From: an uncultured Eubacteriales bacterium | GTDB taxonomy: Bacteria > Bacillota > Clostridia > Oscillospirales > UBA644 | NCBI GenBank assembly: GCA_905207625.1 | Contig: CAJLLT010000021.1 | Coordinates: 1 to 37,648 of the forward strand | DNA: 37,648 bases | Direction of reading: 5' to 3' | Shown: piece by piece, positions 24,902-32,926 of the stretch | How the letters are laid out: each line of letters starts with the position of its first letter | Position numbering within the stretch: position 1 is the stretch's first letter | Position numbers and translations under genes: made by a program | Notes under the pieces: generated by a model | What the model was told of the DNA's origin: nothing | Seen by the model: the letters and a program-made list of their open reading frames with translations, nothing else | The model's database searches: none

Positions 24902-25886
24902 ACCGAAACAGCTGGGCTTCAATTCGATCAAGGAGAGCTTTGACCGGCTTCCCACCGCTGCGTGCTTTTTTGACAGCGCGGGAAGCATAGTTCTCTGCAA
25001 CCGGCAGATGTATCAGCTGAGCCGGTATCTGCTTGACAGCGATATGCAGTATCTCGGAGAGGTCGAGGAGGCGCTGTCTGATCTTCCCTGCGGCATTGTC
25101 CGGGTGCCGGATGTGGAGAATACCTATCGGTTTCCGGACAAAACCGTGTGGAGATTCGAAAAAACCTGGGTTACCGACCGGTACGGGAGGAGCTATATAC
25201 AGCTTACCGCCGCCGACGTTACAGAGCTTCAGCGTGCTCTTGTACAGCTTGCCGACGACAGCAGAAAGCTGGAGGAGGATTCGGAAAAGCTGAAGCAGCT
25301 TTCCGACAATGTGGGGGCATTGGCGCGGGAAAAGGAGCTGCTTGCCGCAAAATCCTCCATGCACGACAGCCTTGCCGCCTGCATTACGCTGACAAAGCAG
25401 TATATAACGGGAGATTTCGACGGTATTGATGCGGATACCGTTTGTCACGAATGGGAGAAAGCCATTGACTTTCGGGATTCGATCCGTCTGCCGGCAAAGA
25501 AAAAGCTGTTTGACAGCGCAAAGACCAGCGGCGTGACCGTGAGAATCAGGGGCGAAGAGCCGACGGACGCCGAGGCGGAGCTGATGTACACCGCCATGCA
25601 GGTCTGTCTGGACAACGCCATCCGGTATGCCGGAGCCACCGTGATCTCCGTAAACATCTGGGAAAGCGAGGGCGGCTACACGGTTATGATACGCAACAAC
25701 GGCAAGCCGCCGGAGAAAAAGATCACGGAGGGCGGCGGTCTTTCCAATCTGCGCCACCGGGTCGAAATTTCGGGTGGGAGGATGACGGTACAGAGCATGC
25801 CGGAGTTTTCTCTTGTGATCGAGATACCCAAAGTCGGAATGCGGGGGGGGATAACCTATGGCTGTAAGAAAAATACTGATTGTTGA
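24894..25886 (+). CDS. Soluble PAS-containing histidine kinase (NarL-type partner)
   Basis: The 330-residue product has no membrane segment. Residues about 15-112 form a PAS-like domain and 112-155 a charged coiled coil. His157 in AKSSMHDSLAA is the likely autophosphorylation site. The HATPase domain has D-N-A-I-R-Y-A (Asn241) and GGGLSNLRHRVE (from about 280). GGAGG lies 8 bases before ATG 24894; GTG 24888 is too close. The gene overlaps the sensor gene by 8 bp and the regulator gene by 29 bp. A run of eight G at 25843-25850 shifts the last residues: with seven G the protein would end at a TAA 6 codons earlier in a normal position. Together with its neighbours it forms a split two-component system. 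Confidence 0.9.
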   Translation: MRKPKQLGFNSIKESFDRLPTAACFFDSAGSIVLCNRQMYQLSRYLLDSDMQYLGEVEEALSDLPCGIVRVPDVENTYRFPDKTVWRFEKTWVTDRYGRSYIQLTAADVTELQRALVQLADDSRKLEEDSEKLKQLSDNVGALAREKELLAAKSSMHDSLAACITLTKQYITGDFDGIDADTVCHEWEKAIDFRDSIRLPAKKKLFDSAKTSGVTVRIRGEEPTDAEAELMYTAMQVCLDNAIRYAGATVISVNIWESEGGYTVMIRNNGKPPEKKITEGGGLSNLRHRVEISGGRMTVQSMPEFSLVIEIPKVGMRGGITYGCKKNTDC

Positions 25887-26514
25887 AGATCAGGCACTGG
25901 CGAGAACCTATCTGTGCTCCTGCGTGGAAAAGTGCAGGGATTGTGAGGTCGCGGGAACGCTGTCGAAAGCCGATGCGGCGCTTTACCGGTGCGGCGAGGA
26001 TCACATCGACCTGATTCTCATGGATATATGCACCGAAAGTGACTCGGACGGTCTGACTGCTGCCGAATCGATTAAGAAGTTCTATCCCATGATAAAGATC
26101 GTTATAGTGACATCTATGTTGGAGGGACGATTTCTTGACCGGGCAAAAAAGATCGGCGCCGACAGCTTCTGGTATAAGGATTCCCCTTCCGGTGACCTTT
26201 TGAGCGTGATTGAAGGCACTCTTTCTGGTAAACGCTTTTGGCCTGACGGTGTTCCGACTGTCCGGCTCGGCAAAACGCTTTCCTGTGAACTATCCGACCG
26301 CGAGATGGAGACTCTGCGCCTGCTCTGTGAGGGAAAAACCAATACCGAGATCGCCGCGGAACTGAACGTGGCGGAATCCTCGGTGCGGACCTATATTAAC
26401 CGCATGCTGGAAAAAACGGGTTATACAAACCGCAACCGTCTGATGATTGCAGCCGTCGGCAAACGGATGGTCGTGCCCGGATGCTGGCTTGATGAGCATG
26501 AAGAAAAACGATAA
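25858..26514 (+). CDS. NarL/LuxR-type response regulator
   Basis: The 218-residue product has an N-terminal receiver domain: acidic Glu10-Asp11, phospho-acceptor Asp56 in LILMDI, the Thr in VIVTS, and the conserved Lys in YKDS. A C-terminal LuxR helix-turn-helix (about residues 145-210) reads L-S-D-R-E-M-E-T-L-R, then T-N-T-E-I-A-A-E-L and S-S-V-R-T-Y-I-N. It is the output of the split kinase system encoded just upstream. Its start lies inside the end of the kinase gene, 7 bases after the G run that can serve as ribosome binding site. The target promoters are not known; the operon at 26769 is the obvious candidate. Confidence 0.95.
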   Translation: MAVRKILIVEDQALARTYLCSCVEKCRDCEVAGTLSKADAALYRCGEDHIDLILMDICTESDSDGLTAAESIKKFYPMIKIVIVTSMLEGRFLDRAKKIGADSFWYKDSPSGDLLSVIEGTLSGKRFWPDGVPTVRLGKTLSCELSDREMETLRLLCEGKTNTEIAAELNVAESSVRTYINRMLEKTGYTNRNRLMIAAVGKRMVVPGCWLDEHEEKR

Positions 26515-26557
26515 ATATGCAGAAAAATGACGGCTCTATGCATTGCGGCATTTTTGA

Positions 26558-26597
26558 GGGACTGTTAAGAACACCGGGTTTTTAACAGTCCCTTTTC
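26558..26597 (+). terminator. Terminator after the response regulator
   Basis: GGGACTGTTAA (26558-26568) pairs with TTAACAGTCCC (26582-26592), followed by TTTT. A weaker AAAAATG/CATTTTT hairpin (26522-26555) lies between it and the stop codon. Confidence 0.85.
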
Positions 26598-26655
26598 CAC
26601 TGTCCGGAGGGAAAAGGGCGTGAGTTCACAAAATATTCACAATCAGGCCGGCATT

Positions 26656-26675
26656 TGTCCTCTTTTTTGAGGACA
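26656..26675. promoter_or_regulatory. Operator-like inverted repeat
   Basis: TGTCCTC and GAGGACA are perfect 7-bp arms around six T. The site ends 21 bp before the -10 box of the next operon, overlapping or just above its -35 region. It is a plausible dimer site for the adjacent LuxR-type regulator. It lacks the strong stem and long T tail of a terminator. Confidence 0.5.
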
Positions 26676-26693
26676 GACGGAGCCGTTTTTTTC

Positions 26694-26702
26694 TGATATA
26701 AT
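26694..26702 (+). promoter_or_regulatory. Extended -10 promoter of the pseudo-receiver/SPFH operon
   Basis: TGATATAAT gives a TGn extension and a consensus TATAAT at 26697-26702. No good -35 box is at the right distance, which is typical of promoters that need an activator. The leader is about 60 nt. Confidence 0.6.
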
Positions 26703-26768
26703 AATACCGGATAGCAGGATGAAGCGGATTCATCAGATATATCAAGAAAGAAAAGGCGGGATGGTTCG

Positions 26769-27152
26769 ATGAAAAAAATTGTGGTCGATATGCAGAATTA
26801 TCTGTTCGGCGATTCCATAGCGACCGCTTTCAGAAATTCGGACTATGATATCGACGCGGTTCGGACGGAATCCCCGAAAGATACAGTCGAACTGTGCCGG
26901 GTGTATAAGCCGTTTGTTCTTGTGATGGAAGTTACGGGATACACTCCGTGGATGCTGTGTGAGAGGCTGAAGCTCCGGGACGAGGTCAAGGCTGTATGTC
27001 CCGATTGCAAGATTGCTCTCATCGTCGATTCCAACACCGAAAAACAGGCGGCGAAGGATATCAGGGACGCAAAGAAGAACGGTATTATCGACCAGTTTTT
27101 CTACGGCTCGATGTCCGCCGAATATCTGATGGATCAGATCTACGCAATGTGA
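26769..27152 (+). CDS. Stand-alone receiver-like protein with Glu at the phospho-site
   Basis: The 127-residue soluble product has the length and pattern of a single receiver domain. A hydrophobic first strand ends at Asp7, and a third strand reads P-F-V-L-V-M-E-V. Glu54 occupies the position of the phospho-acceptor Asp. The later strand I-A-L-I-V-D-S and the D-Q-F-F-Y-G segment fit the last strands, with no obvious conserved Lys. I infer a pseudo-receiver that cannot be phosphorylated and may mimic the active state. It has no output domain. The start ATG 26769 follows AAAGGCGG by about 11 bases. It is the first gene of the long operon after the regulator. Similarity is by pattern only. Confidence 0.6.
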   Translation: MKKIVVDMQNYLFGDSIATAFRNSDYDIDAVRTESPKDTVELCRVYKPFVLVMEVTGYTPWMLCERLKLRDEVKAVCPDCKIALIVDSNTEKQAAKDIRDAKKNGIIDQFFYGSMSAEYLMDQIYAM

Positions 27153-27191
27153 CACGGTCGCGTGGCGAAACACACAAAAGGAGGAAAATTA

Positions 27192-27470
27192 ATGCGTAAT
27201 TCAAAACGATGCGGCAGTTTTTTTCCTTGTCTCTTCATCAATATTCTTATGAATATCGGAGGACTGCTGCCGGCTGCGGTTTTATTGGTGCTACATTTTT
27301 GGCTGAAAATATCTGTGTGGTGGTCGGTCGGTGCATTCATCGCATGGGTTTTGTATCTGATTATGTGGGTGTCCTTTATCGGCTGGGCGGGCAGATGCAG
27401 TTCGGAGCGCGATTTGCCGAAAACAAACAAAAACCCGTATTCCGTCGGGAATGCGGAAAAGAATCAGTAA
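27192..27470 (+). CDS. Small membrane protein with two TM segments
   Basis: The 92-residue product starts at ATG 27192 with AAAGGAGG 8 bases upstream. An in-frame GTG at 27162 lacks a site. Two hydrophobic helices (about residues 13-36 and 40-67) are joined by a very short turn rich in Trp, and the hydrophilic tail is probably cytosolic. No family was recognised. Its place between the pseudo-receiver and the SPFH gene suggests a membrane accessory of that system (inference). Confidence 0.7.
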   Translation: MRNSKRCGSFFPCLFINILMNIGGLLPAAVLLVLHFWLKISVWWSVGAFIAWVLYLIMWVSFIGWAGRCSSERDLPKTNKNPYSVGNAEKNQ

Positions 27471-27533
27471 TCTTCCGGCTTCTGCCGGGAAATATATATT
27501 GATTATTCTTACAATTGGAAAGGAGTAATTTTT

Positions 27534-28931
27534 ATGGGTCTTTTCAAAGCAGGTATCGGTGCGTTGGGAGGCACTCTTGCCGATCAGTGGAAGGAGTTTT
27601 TCTACTGCGAATCCATGCCCAAGGAGGTGCTCGTCACCAAGGGTCAAAAGCGTGTAGGCAGCCGTTCCTCCAACACAAAGGGCAGCGATAATATCATCTC
27701 CAACGGTTCCGGCATTGCCGTTGCCGACGGTCAGTGCATGATCATCGTGGAACAGGGAAAGGTAGTAGAGGTTTGCGCCGAACCCGGCGAATTTACATAT
27801 GATACCTCAACCGAGCCGTCCCTTTTCTCGGGCAAGCTCGGCGAGAGCATCAAGGAGACCTTCAGGACCATCGGTAAGCGTTTCACCTACGGCGGTGATA
27901 CCGGCAAGGATCAGAGGGTGTATTATTTCAACACCAAGGAGCTTATCGACAACAAATTCGGCACCCCTAACCCCATTCCCTTCCGTGTGGTGGATTCCAA
28001 GATTGGGCTGGATCTGGACGTATCGGTGCGGTGCTCGGGCGTGTATTCGTACAGGATTGCTGACCCGCTGCTGTTCTATACGAACGTCTGCGGCAACGTG
28101 GAGAAGGAATATACCCGGGATGAGCTTGACAGCCAGCTGAAAACAGAGTTTGTCAGCGCACTGCAGCCGGCATTCGGACGTTTGTCCGAGCTTGAGCTGC
28201 GTCCCAACCAGATTGTGACACACAATACCGATCTTGAAAACGCCATGAACACGGCGCTCTCCGAAAAATGGGGAGAGCTGAGGGGGCTGAAGGTCGTCAG
28301 CATCGCTCTCGGTTCGGTCACACTGCCGGACGAGGATGCGGATATGATCAAGCAGGCACAGCGTGCGGCGATCATGCGTGATCCCACCATGGCGGCGGCA
28401 ACGCTTGTAGGTGCGCAGGCAGATGCCATGAAGACGGCGGCAGGCAATCAGGCAGGCGCTATGACCGGCTTTATGGGCATGGGCATGGCCATGAATGCCG
28501 GCGGCGGCATGAACGCACAGAACCTGTTTGCCATGGGACAGCAGCAACAGCAGCAGGCGGCACCTGCGCCGGGCGGCTGGACCTGCGCGTGCGGAGCGAG
28601 CGTGAACGGAAACTTCTGCCCGAACTGCGGAGCGAAGAAGCCGGAGCCTCAGCCCGCGGCAGGCGCATGGAAGTGCAGCTGCGGCGCGACGGCAAGCGGA
28701 AAGTTCTGTCCGGAGTGCGGCGCACCCAAGCCTGCGGACGAAGCCGGCTGGACCTGCTCGGGCGGAACGGTGAACAAGGGGAAATTCTGCCAGAAATGCG
28801 GCGGCAAAAAGCCCGAGGGCGCACCGCTCTACCGCTGCGACAAGTGCGGCTGGGAGCCGGCTGACCCGAAGAATCCTCCGAAATTCTGCCCGGAGTGCGG
28901 GGACATATTTGACGACAAGGACATAAAATGA
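27534..28931 (+). CDS. SPFH-domain protein with four C-terminal zinc ribbons (YdjI-like)
   Basis: The 465-residue product has an SPFH/Band 7-like domain over about residues 1-290 and no signal peptide. It resembles Bacillus subtilis YdjI and related cytosolic, membrane-associated scaffold proteins. A Met/Gly-rich linker and a six-Gln tract (about 305-345) lead to four zinc ribbons. Their ligands are Cys351/353/362/365, Cys381/383/392/395, Cys408/419/422 (with Gly410 replacing the second Cys), and Cys435/438/452/455. AAAGGAG precedes ATG 27534. The stop overlaps the next start as ATGA. SPFH proteins oligomerise on membranes; the ribbons probably recruit partners, since similar ribbons occur in two other products of this operon. 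Confidence 0.88.
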   Translation: MGLFKAGIGALGGTLADQWKEFFYCESMPKEVLVTKGQKRVGSRSSNTKGSDNIISNGSGIAVADGQCMIIVEQGKVVEVCAEPGEFTYDTSTEPSLFSGKLGESIKETFRTIGKRFTYGGDTGKDQRVYYFNTKELIDNKFGTPNPIPFRVVDSKIGLDLDVSVRCSGVYSYRIADPLLFYTNVCGNVEKEYTRDELDSQLKTEFVSALQPAFGRLSELELRPNQIVTHNTDLENAMNTALSEKWGELRGLKVVSIALGSVTLPDEDADMIKQAQRAAIMRDPTMAAATLVGAQADAMKTAAGNQAGAMTGFMGMGMAMNAGGGMNAQNLFAMGQQQQQQAAPAPGGWTCACGASVNGNFCPNCGAKKPEPQPAAGAWKCSCGATASGKFCPECGAPKPADEAGWTCSGGTVNKGKFCQKCGGKKPEGAPLYRCDKCGWEPADPKNPPKFCPECGDIFDDKDIK

Positions 28932-29479
28932 GTCATGCGGCGAGGGCGCTGACCGTTATCGCGCTCATGATCACGGTTTCGGCTGTGACAGGCACCTTCT
29001 TTTCGGTGCTGCGCCAGCATTTTTCTGGACGCCGGAGGACGGGACGGAGCGGTAAGGAAAAACACATCCCGGCGGTCAGTGCCGAGCCGCGAAGAATTCC
29101 CGACGGTGCGTGGCTTATTAGTCTCAACTGGTGCCAGAGCTCGTCGAACGAATATGAATGCTTTGCTTTTGATCTGAACAGAGACGGAAACTCCTGTAGG
29201 ATCTCCGGATGGTTTGTCGATCCGGAGAGCGGCGGGAGGACAGACGCTGAGGCTGTGCTACTTGACGACGGGCAGCTGAAAAGCATTGAAGGCTGCCTGA
29301 AAAGCGGCGGCTTCCAGGTCTGCGGCGAACGTGAACCGGAAGAGGGAGTTTATGACGGGGTCTCCGGGATGCTGTGTGCGGGCTGGAGATTGCCGGACGT
29401 CAGCACCGTTCCGGTCAGATACAGTGGCAGGGGTGAAAAAGAGCTTCTCGGGCTACTGAAGCTGTTTCTGAGGCAGTAG
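28928..29479 (+). CDS. Membrane-anchored orphan protein
   Basis: The 183-residue product has one N-terminal hydrophobic helix (about residues 5-27) followed by a basic stretch, then a soluble domain with alternating beta-type segments. W-L-I-S-L-N-W near residue 62 and a late L-L-G-L-L-K-L-F-L helix are visible. No family was recognised. Its ATG overlaps the SPFH stop by 4 bp, so it is translationally coupled and probably made in step with that protein. The basic flank on the C-terminal side of the helix points to a cytosolic domain if the positive-inside rule holds. Confidence 0.75.
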   Translation: MSHAARALTVIALMITVSAVTGTFFSVLRQHFSGRRRTGRSGKEKHIPAVSAEPRRIPDGAWLISLNWCQSSSNEYECFAFDLNRDGNSCRISGWFVDPESGGRTDAEAVLLDDGQLKSIEGCLKSGGFQVCGEREPEEGVYDGVSGMLCAGWRLPDVSTVPVRYSGRGEKELLGLLKLFLRQ

Positions 29480-29611
29480 GGCAGGCTTTCCAACCGAAAA
29501 ACCGGAATAATCCGAAATATATTCCATATCGGCTTTGCCTGCGGTTCCGGGTTACGGAGCAACGGAGCAAAACGGATTATGCAGGAGAAAAAATAACGGA
29601 GGACCATTATT

Positions 29612-30367
29612 ATGGGACTGTTTGACAAAAAATATTGCGACATATGCGGTCAGAAAATCGGATTTTTCGGAAACCGCAAGCTGGAGAACGGAAATCTCTG
29701 CAATGACTGTGCAAAAAAACTCTCACCGTTTTTCAGCGAACGCCGGAACTCGACGGTGGAGGACATCAGGCGACAGCTTGCCTACCGCGAGGAAAACGAA
29801 AAGCAGCTTGCCGCTTTTTTCCCGTCGCTCACCTTTGACGGGAGCAAGAAGGTATATATCGATCCCATGAGGGAACGGTTCGTCGTTACCGGGGTTTCCA
29901 ACTGGCGCAGTGCCAACCCCGACCTTATTGCTTTTTCGCAGGTTTGCGGGGTGGAAACGGATATCAGAGAAAACAAGGAAGAAATTTATTACGAGGATTC
30001 CGACGGAAACAGGAAGAGCTATGCTCCGCCCCGTTACGCCTGTGACTATGAGTTCAATGTGACGATACGGGTGGATTCACCGTGGTTTGACGAGATAGAG
30101 CTTGAGCTGAGCGACGGCAACCGTCCCGACAGCCGCTATACCGAGCTGTACCGCGAATATGAGCGGAAAATGCATGAGCTTGCGGATATTCTGATGCGCC
30201 GGGACGATCGATACAGAGTCTGGGACGGCGACGGTATGATGAAACAGACAGACAGCCGTCCCGAGAAGCCCGCCGTGCGCTCCGCCTGTGATAATTGCGG
30301 CTGGGCGCCCGCTGCCGGACAGAGTATGCCGAAATTCTGCCCGGAATGCGGCAGACCGCTTCGGTAA
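29612..30367 (+). CDS. DUF4428-like zinc-ribbon protein with a C-terminal ribbon
   Basis: The 251-residue soluble product starts with a zinc ribbon (Cys9, Cys12, Cys30, Cys33; C-D-I-C-G and C-N-D-C) typical of the DUF4428 family. The middle (about residues 75-190) is a mixed alpha/beta domain seen in similar uncharacterised proteins. The last 28 residues form a second ribbon (Cys226, Cys229, Cys243, Cys246). This ribbon shares CGW and KFCPECG with the last ribbon of the SPFH protein two genes upstream. CGGAGGA before ATG 29612 is a good ribosome binding site. The lipoprotein gene follows after 4 bp. I infer an adaptor in the SPFH complex. Confidence 0.82.
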   Translation: MGLFDKKYCDICGQKIGFFGNRKLENGNLCNDCAKKLSPFFSERRNSTVEDIRRQLAYREENEKQLAAFFPSLTFDGSKKVYIDPMRERFVVTGVSNWRSANPDLIAFSQVCGVETDIRENKEEIYYEDSDGNRKSYAPPRYACDYEFNVTIRVDSPWFDEIELELSDGNRPDSRYTELYREYERKMHELADILMRRDDRYRVWDGDGMMKQTDSRPEKPAVRSACDNCGWAPAAGQSMPKFCPECGRPLR

Positions 30368-30371
30368 AGCC

Positions 30372-30890
30372 ATGAAGCATACCGTGTGCATGGTTTCGGC
30401 TGCCGTGCTTGCTCTCCTGCCGGTTTTCGGGCTTTTCGGCTGCGGCGGAAGCAAAAAGTACACCGCCGATGACATCGTTTTAATAAATACGGTTTATTAC
30501 GGCACGGAAATGAACCCTGTGTATTCCTTCGCCCTGAAAAAGGAAAATGACGGCTGGTTGTTCTCTGCAGACTGTCTTGTGGGGAGTCAGAAGGATCATT
30601 ACACCTCGTTCGGCTCCTTCCCGGTAACGGCAGAGGATGCGGAGGGCTTCCTTCGGATCATCCGCGAGGACGGCGAGACAGAGAGGCTTTTCAGATACCG
30701 TAATCCGATGCGGATTTTTAACAGGTCGGATGCACCTGCGCGTAGCTCCGGAATGACCTTCTCTGACGGAAACAGGGTGGAGAAGGAAACGGCGCTCGGT
30801 AGCAGGGCGATCGAATATCTCCGTGAGCTTGCCGACAGGTATTACGAGGCGGCAGAGAGCCGGCAGATGGCAGCCGGAACGAACGGATAA
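30372..30890 (+). CDS. Small lipoprotein of unknown function
   Basis: The 172-residue product has a signal peptide with lipobox LFGC and Cys24 as the lipid-modified residue, then a Gly-Gly-Ser-Lys-Lys linker. The mature domain has alternating beta-strand-like segments, including G-W-L-F-S-A-D and Y-T-S-F-G-S-F. A C-terminal helix ends in an Ala/Gln-rich tail. No family was recognised. It starts 4 bp after the DUF4428-like gene with no clear ribosome binding site, so translation is probably coupled. In this operon it would place a sensor or anchor on the outer face of the membrane (inference). Confidence 0.78.
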   Translation: MKHTVCMVSAAVLALLPVFGLFGCGGSKKYTADDIVLINTVYYGTEMNPVYSFALKKENDGWLFSADCLVGSQKDHYTSFGSFPVTAEDAEGFLRIIREDGETERLFRYRNPMRIFNRSDAPARSSGMTFSDGNRVEKETALGSRAIEYLRELADRYYEAAESRQMAAGTNG

Positions 30891-30959
30891 GAAAAAGTCG
30901 GCAAAACGCCTGCGGTATCCGGCAACCGATTCAAAACAAAACAGAACAGGAGAAATTTG

Positions 30960-32054
30960 ATGGCAAATCTTCAGGAATACAAATGCCCCTGCTGCGGCGG
31001 GGCGATATCCTTTGACAGCCAGCTCCAGAAAATGAAGTGTCCCTATTGCGAAACGGAATTCGAGATGGAGACTCTGAAGAGCTATGACAGCGAGCTTCAG
31101 GGAGACAAAACCGATGAAATGGATTGGGAGACCTCGGCGGGAAGCGAGTGGACGGAGGGCGAGACAGATGGACTGCGCTCCTATGTATGCAAGTCCTGCG
31201 GCGGCGAGATAGTCAGCGATGCCAACACGGCAGCCACCACCTGCCCCTTCTGCGACAACCCCGTGGTGATGATGGGTCAGTTCTCCGGCGCGCTCAGACC
31301 GGATCTTGTTATTCCGTTCAGGATGGACAAAAAGGCGGCAAAAGCCGGGCTGATGAAGCATCTGACCGGCAAGCGGCTGCTTCCGAAGGTTTTCAGAGAC
31401 CAGAATCACATCGACGAGATCAAGGGGGTTTATGTCCCGTTCTGGCTCTACGATACAGATGTTGATGCGCAGGTGCGCTACCGTGCAACAAGAGTGAATT
31501 CATGGAGCGACAGCGATTACAACTATACCGAGACCAGTTATTACATGGTACACAGGGGCGGAAGCGTAGGTTTTGAACACGTCCCGGTTGACGGGTCGTC
31601 CAAAATGGCGGACGATCTTATGGAATCGATAGAGCCTTATAACTTCGACGATGCGGTTGACTTTCAGACGGCATATCTTGCCGGTTTTCTGGCTGACAAA
31701 TACGACGTTACGGCGGAGCAGAGCATCGACAGGGCGAACGAGCGTGTCAAACGCTCCACGGAAGAGACATTTGCCCAGACCGTCAAGGACTATACCACCG
31801 TGCGCACCGAAAACAGCAGCGTTCAGTTTCGCGGAGGCAAGGCAAAGTATGCGCTTTATCCCGTGTGGCTCCTCAACACTACCTGGAACGGAAACAAGTA
31901 CACGTTCGCCATGAACGGGCAGACCGGGAAATTCGTCGGTGATCTGCCGGTTGACAAATCGGCGGCGACCCGGTGGACACTGCTGCTTACGACGATATAC
32001 GGGCTTGCCTCTTACGGCATCGTGTGGCTTCTGCGCCTGATAGGACTGGTCTGA
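30960..32054 (+). CDS. YdjG-like TFIIB-type zinc-ribbon membrane protein
   Basis: The 364-residue product has two N-terminal zinc ribbons: Cys9/12/27/30, and Cys77/80/95/98 in CKSCGG and CPFCDNP. The long central domain has V-I-P-F-R, V-Y-V-P-F-W-L-Y-D near residue 160, and L-Y-P-V-W-L-L. A C-terminal hydrophobic hairpin (about 337-364) should sit in the membrane. This layout matches Bacillus subtilis YdjG, which works with YdjH and YdjI and helps place PspA at the membrane. AGGAGA precedes ATG 30960; the in-frame TTG just before is unlikely. It lies 15 bp upstream of the TPM-domain gene, as in ydjG-ydjH. Confidence 0.88.
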   Translation: MANLQEYKCPCCGGAISFDSQLQKMKCPYCETEFEMETLKSYDSELQGDKTDEMDWETSAGSEWTEGETDGLRSYVCKSCGGEIVSDANTAATTCPFCDNPVVMMGQFSGALRPDLVIPFRMDKKAAKAGLMKHLTGKRLLPKVFRDQNHIDEIKGVYVPFWLYDTDVDAQVRYRATRVNSWSDSDYNYTETSYYMVHRGGSVGFEHVPVDGSSKMADDLMESIEPYNFDDAVDFQTAYLAGFLADKYDVTAEQSIDRANERVKRSTEETFAQTVKDYTTVRTENSSVQFRGGKAKYALYPVWLLNTTWNGNKYTFAMNGQTGKFVGDLPVDKSAATRWTLLLTTIYGLASYGIVWLLRLIGLV

Positions 32055-32068
32055 GGGGGGCTGAGCGA

Positions 32069-32887
32069 ATGAAAAAGACAATACTGACGATTCTGGCTGT
32101 CATTGTTCTCTGTCTCGGGACTGCGTTTTCCGCCTTTGCGGAAGGAGAGGTTCAGGACTTCCGGAACAGCGGCGACAGAGTTATCGACAATGCGGGGCTT
32201 CTAACCGACAGTCAGAAATCCGATTTGAACCGGAAGATCGATGAGATCCGTGTCCGGCAGAAGCTGGATATCGTTGTCCTGACGACAGCAACTCTTGACG
32301 GCGCGAAGACGTGGGAGTATGCCGACGATTACTTTGACTATAACTCGTACGGATACGGCATGAAAAGGGACGGTCTGCTCCTTCTCATCAGTACTGAGGA
32401 AAACGACTGGTACATATCCACCCACGGCTACGCGATATATGCCTTTACCGATGACGGTATAAGCTATATCGGCAAAAAGCTGAAGCCCTACCTTTCCGGC
32501 GGGGATTTTGCCGGCGCGTTTGATGCCTTTGCGGAGCTTTGCGACGATTTTGTCTCTCAGGCAAGAAACGAAACGCCCTATAATTCGTTCAATCTTCCGA
32601 AGGAACCCATTTCGTGGATCTGGATACCCATTTCGCTTGTGATAGGACTGCTTCTGGCGACCGGCACGGTCAAAAAGATGAAAAACAAGCTGAAAACGGT
32701 TCGCTTTCAGTCTGCGGCGGGCAGCTACATGAAGAAGGAAAGTCTGAATATTACCGAAAAACGCGATCTGTTCCTGTACAGGACGGTTTCCCGCACCGCC
32801 AAGCCGAAAAAAGAAAGCTCCGGAGGAAGCAGCACCCACACCTCCTCCTCGGGCTCCACTCACGGCGGCGGCGGCGGAAAATTCTGA
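32069..32887 (+). CDS. TPM-domain membrane protein (YdjH/YgcG-like)
   Basis: The 272-residue product has a signal peptide (cleavage likely after A-F-A near residue 24). A TPM domain follows at about 35-175, with V-I-D-N-A-G-L-L-T at its start and D-I-V-V-L-T-T inside. A single transmembrane helix (about 184-205) comes next, then a basic cytosolic region. It ends in a Ser/Gly-rich tail closing in GGGGGKF, typical of this family. The related Psb27/TLP18.3 fold is extracellular in such proteins. GAGGGGGG lies 8 bases upstream. It pairs with the YdjG-like gene 15 bp before it. Confidence 0.9.
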   Translation: MKKTILTILAVIVLCLGTAFSAFAEGEVQDFRNSGDRVIDNAGLLTDSQKSDLNRKIDEIRVRQKLDIVVLTTATLDGAKTWEYADDYFDYNSYGYGMKRDGLLLLISTEENDWYISTHGYAIYAFTDDGISYIGKKLKPYLSGGDFAGAFDAFAELCDDFVSQARNETPYNSFNLPKEPISWIWIPISLVIGLLLATGTVKKMKNKLKTVRFQSAAGSYMKKESLNITEKRDLFLYRTVSRTAKPKKESSGGSSTHTSSSGSTHGGGGGKF

Positions 32888-32926
32888 TCGGTGTTTCCGG
32901 AAAAATAAAAAAGAAAAGAGGCAGCC

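Noticed and set aside
23588..25000. 470-codon minus-strand open frame opposite the sensor and kinase genes
   Set aside because: It covers the overlap of two supported plus-strand genes and has no recognisable features.
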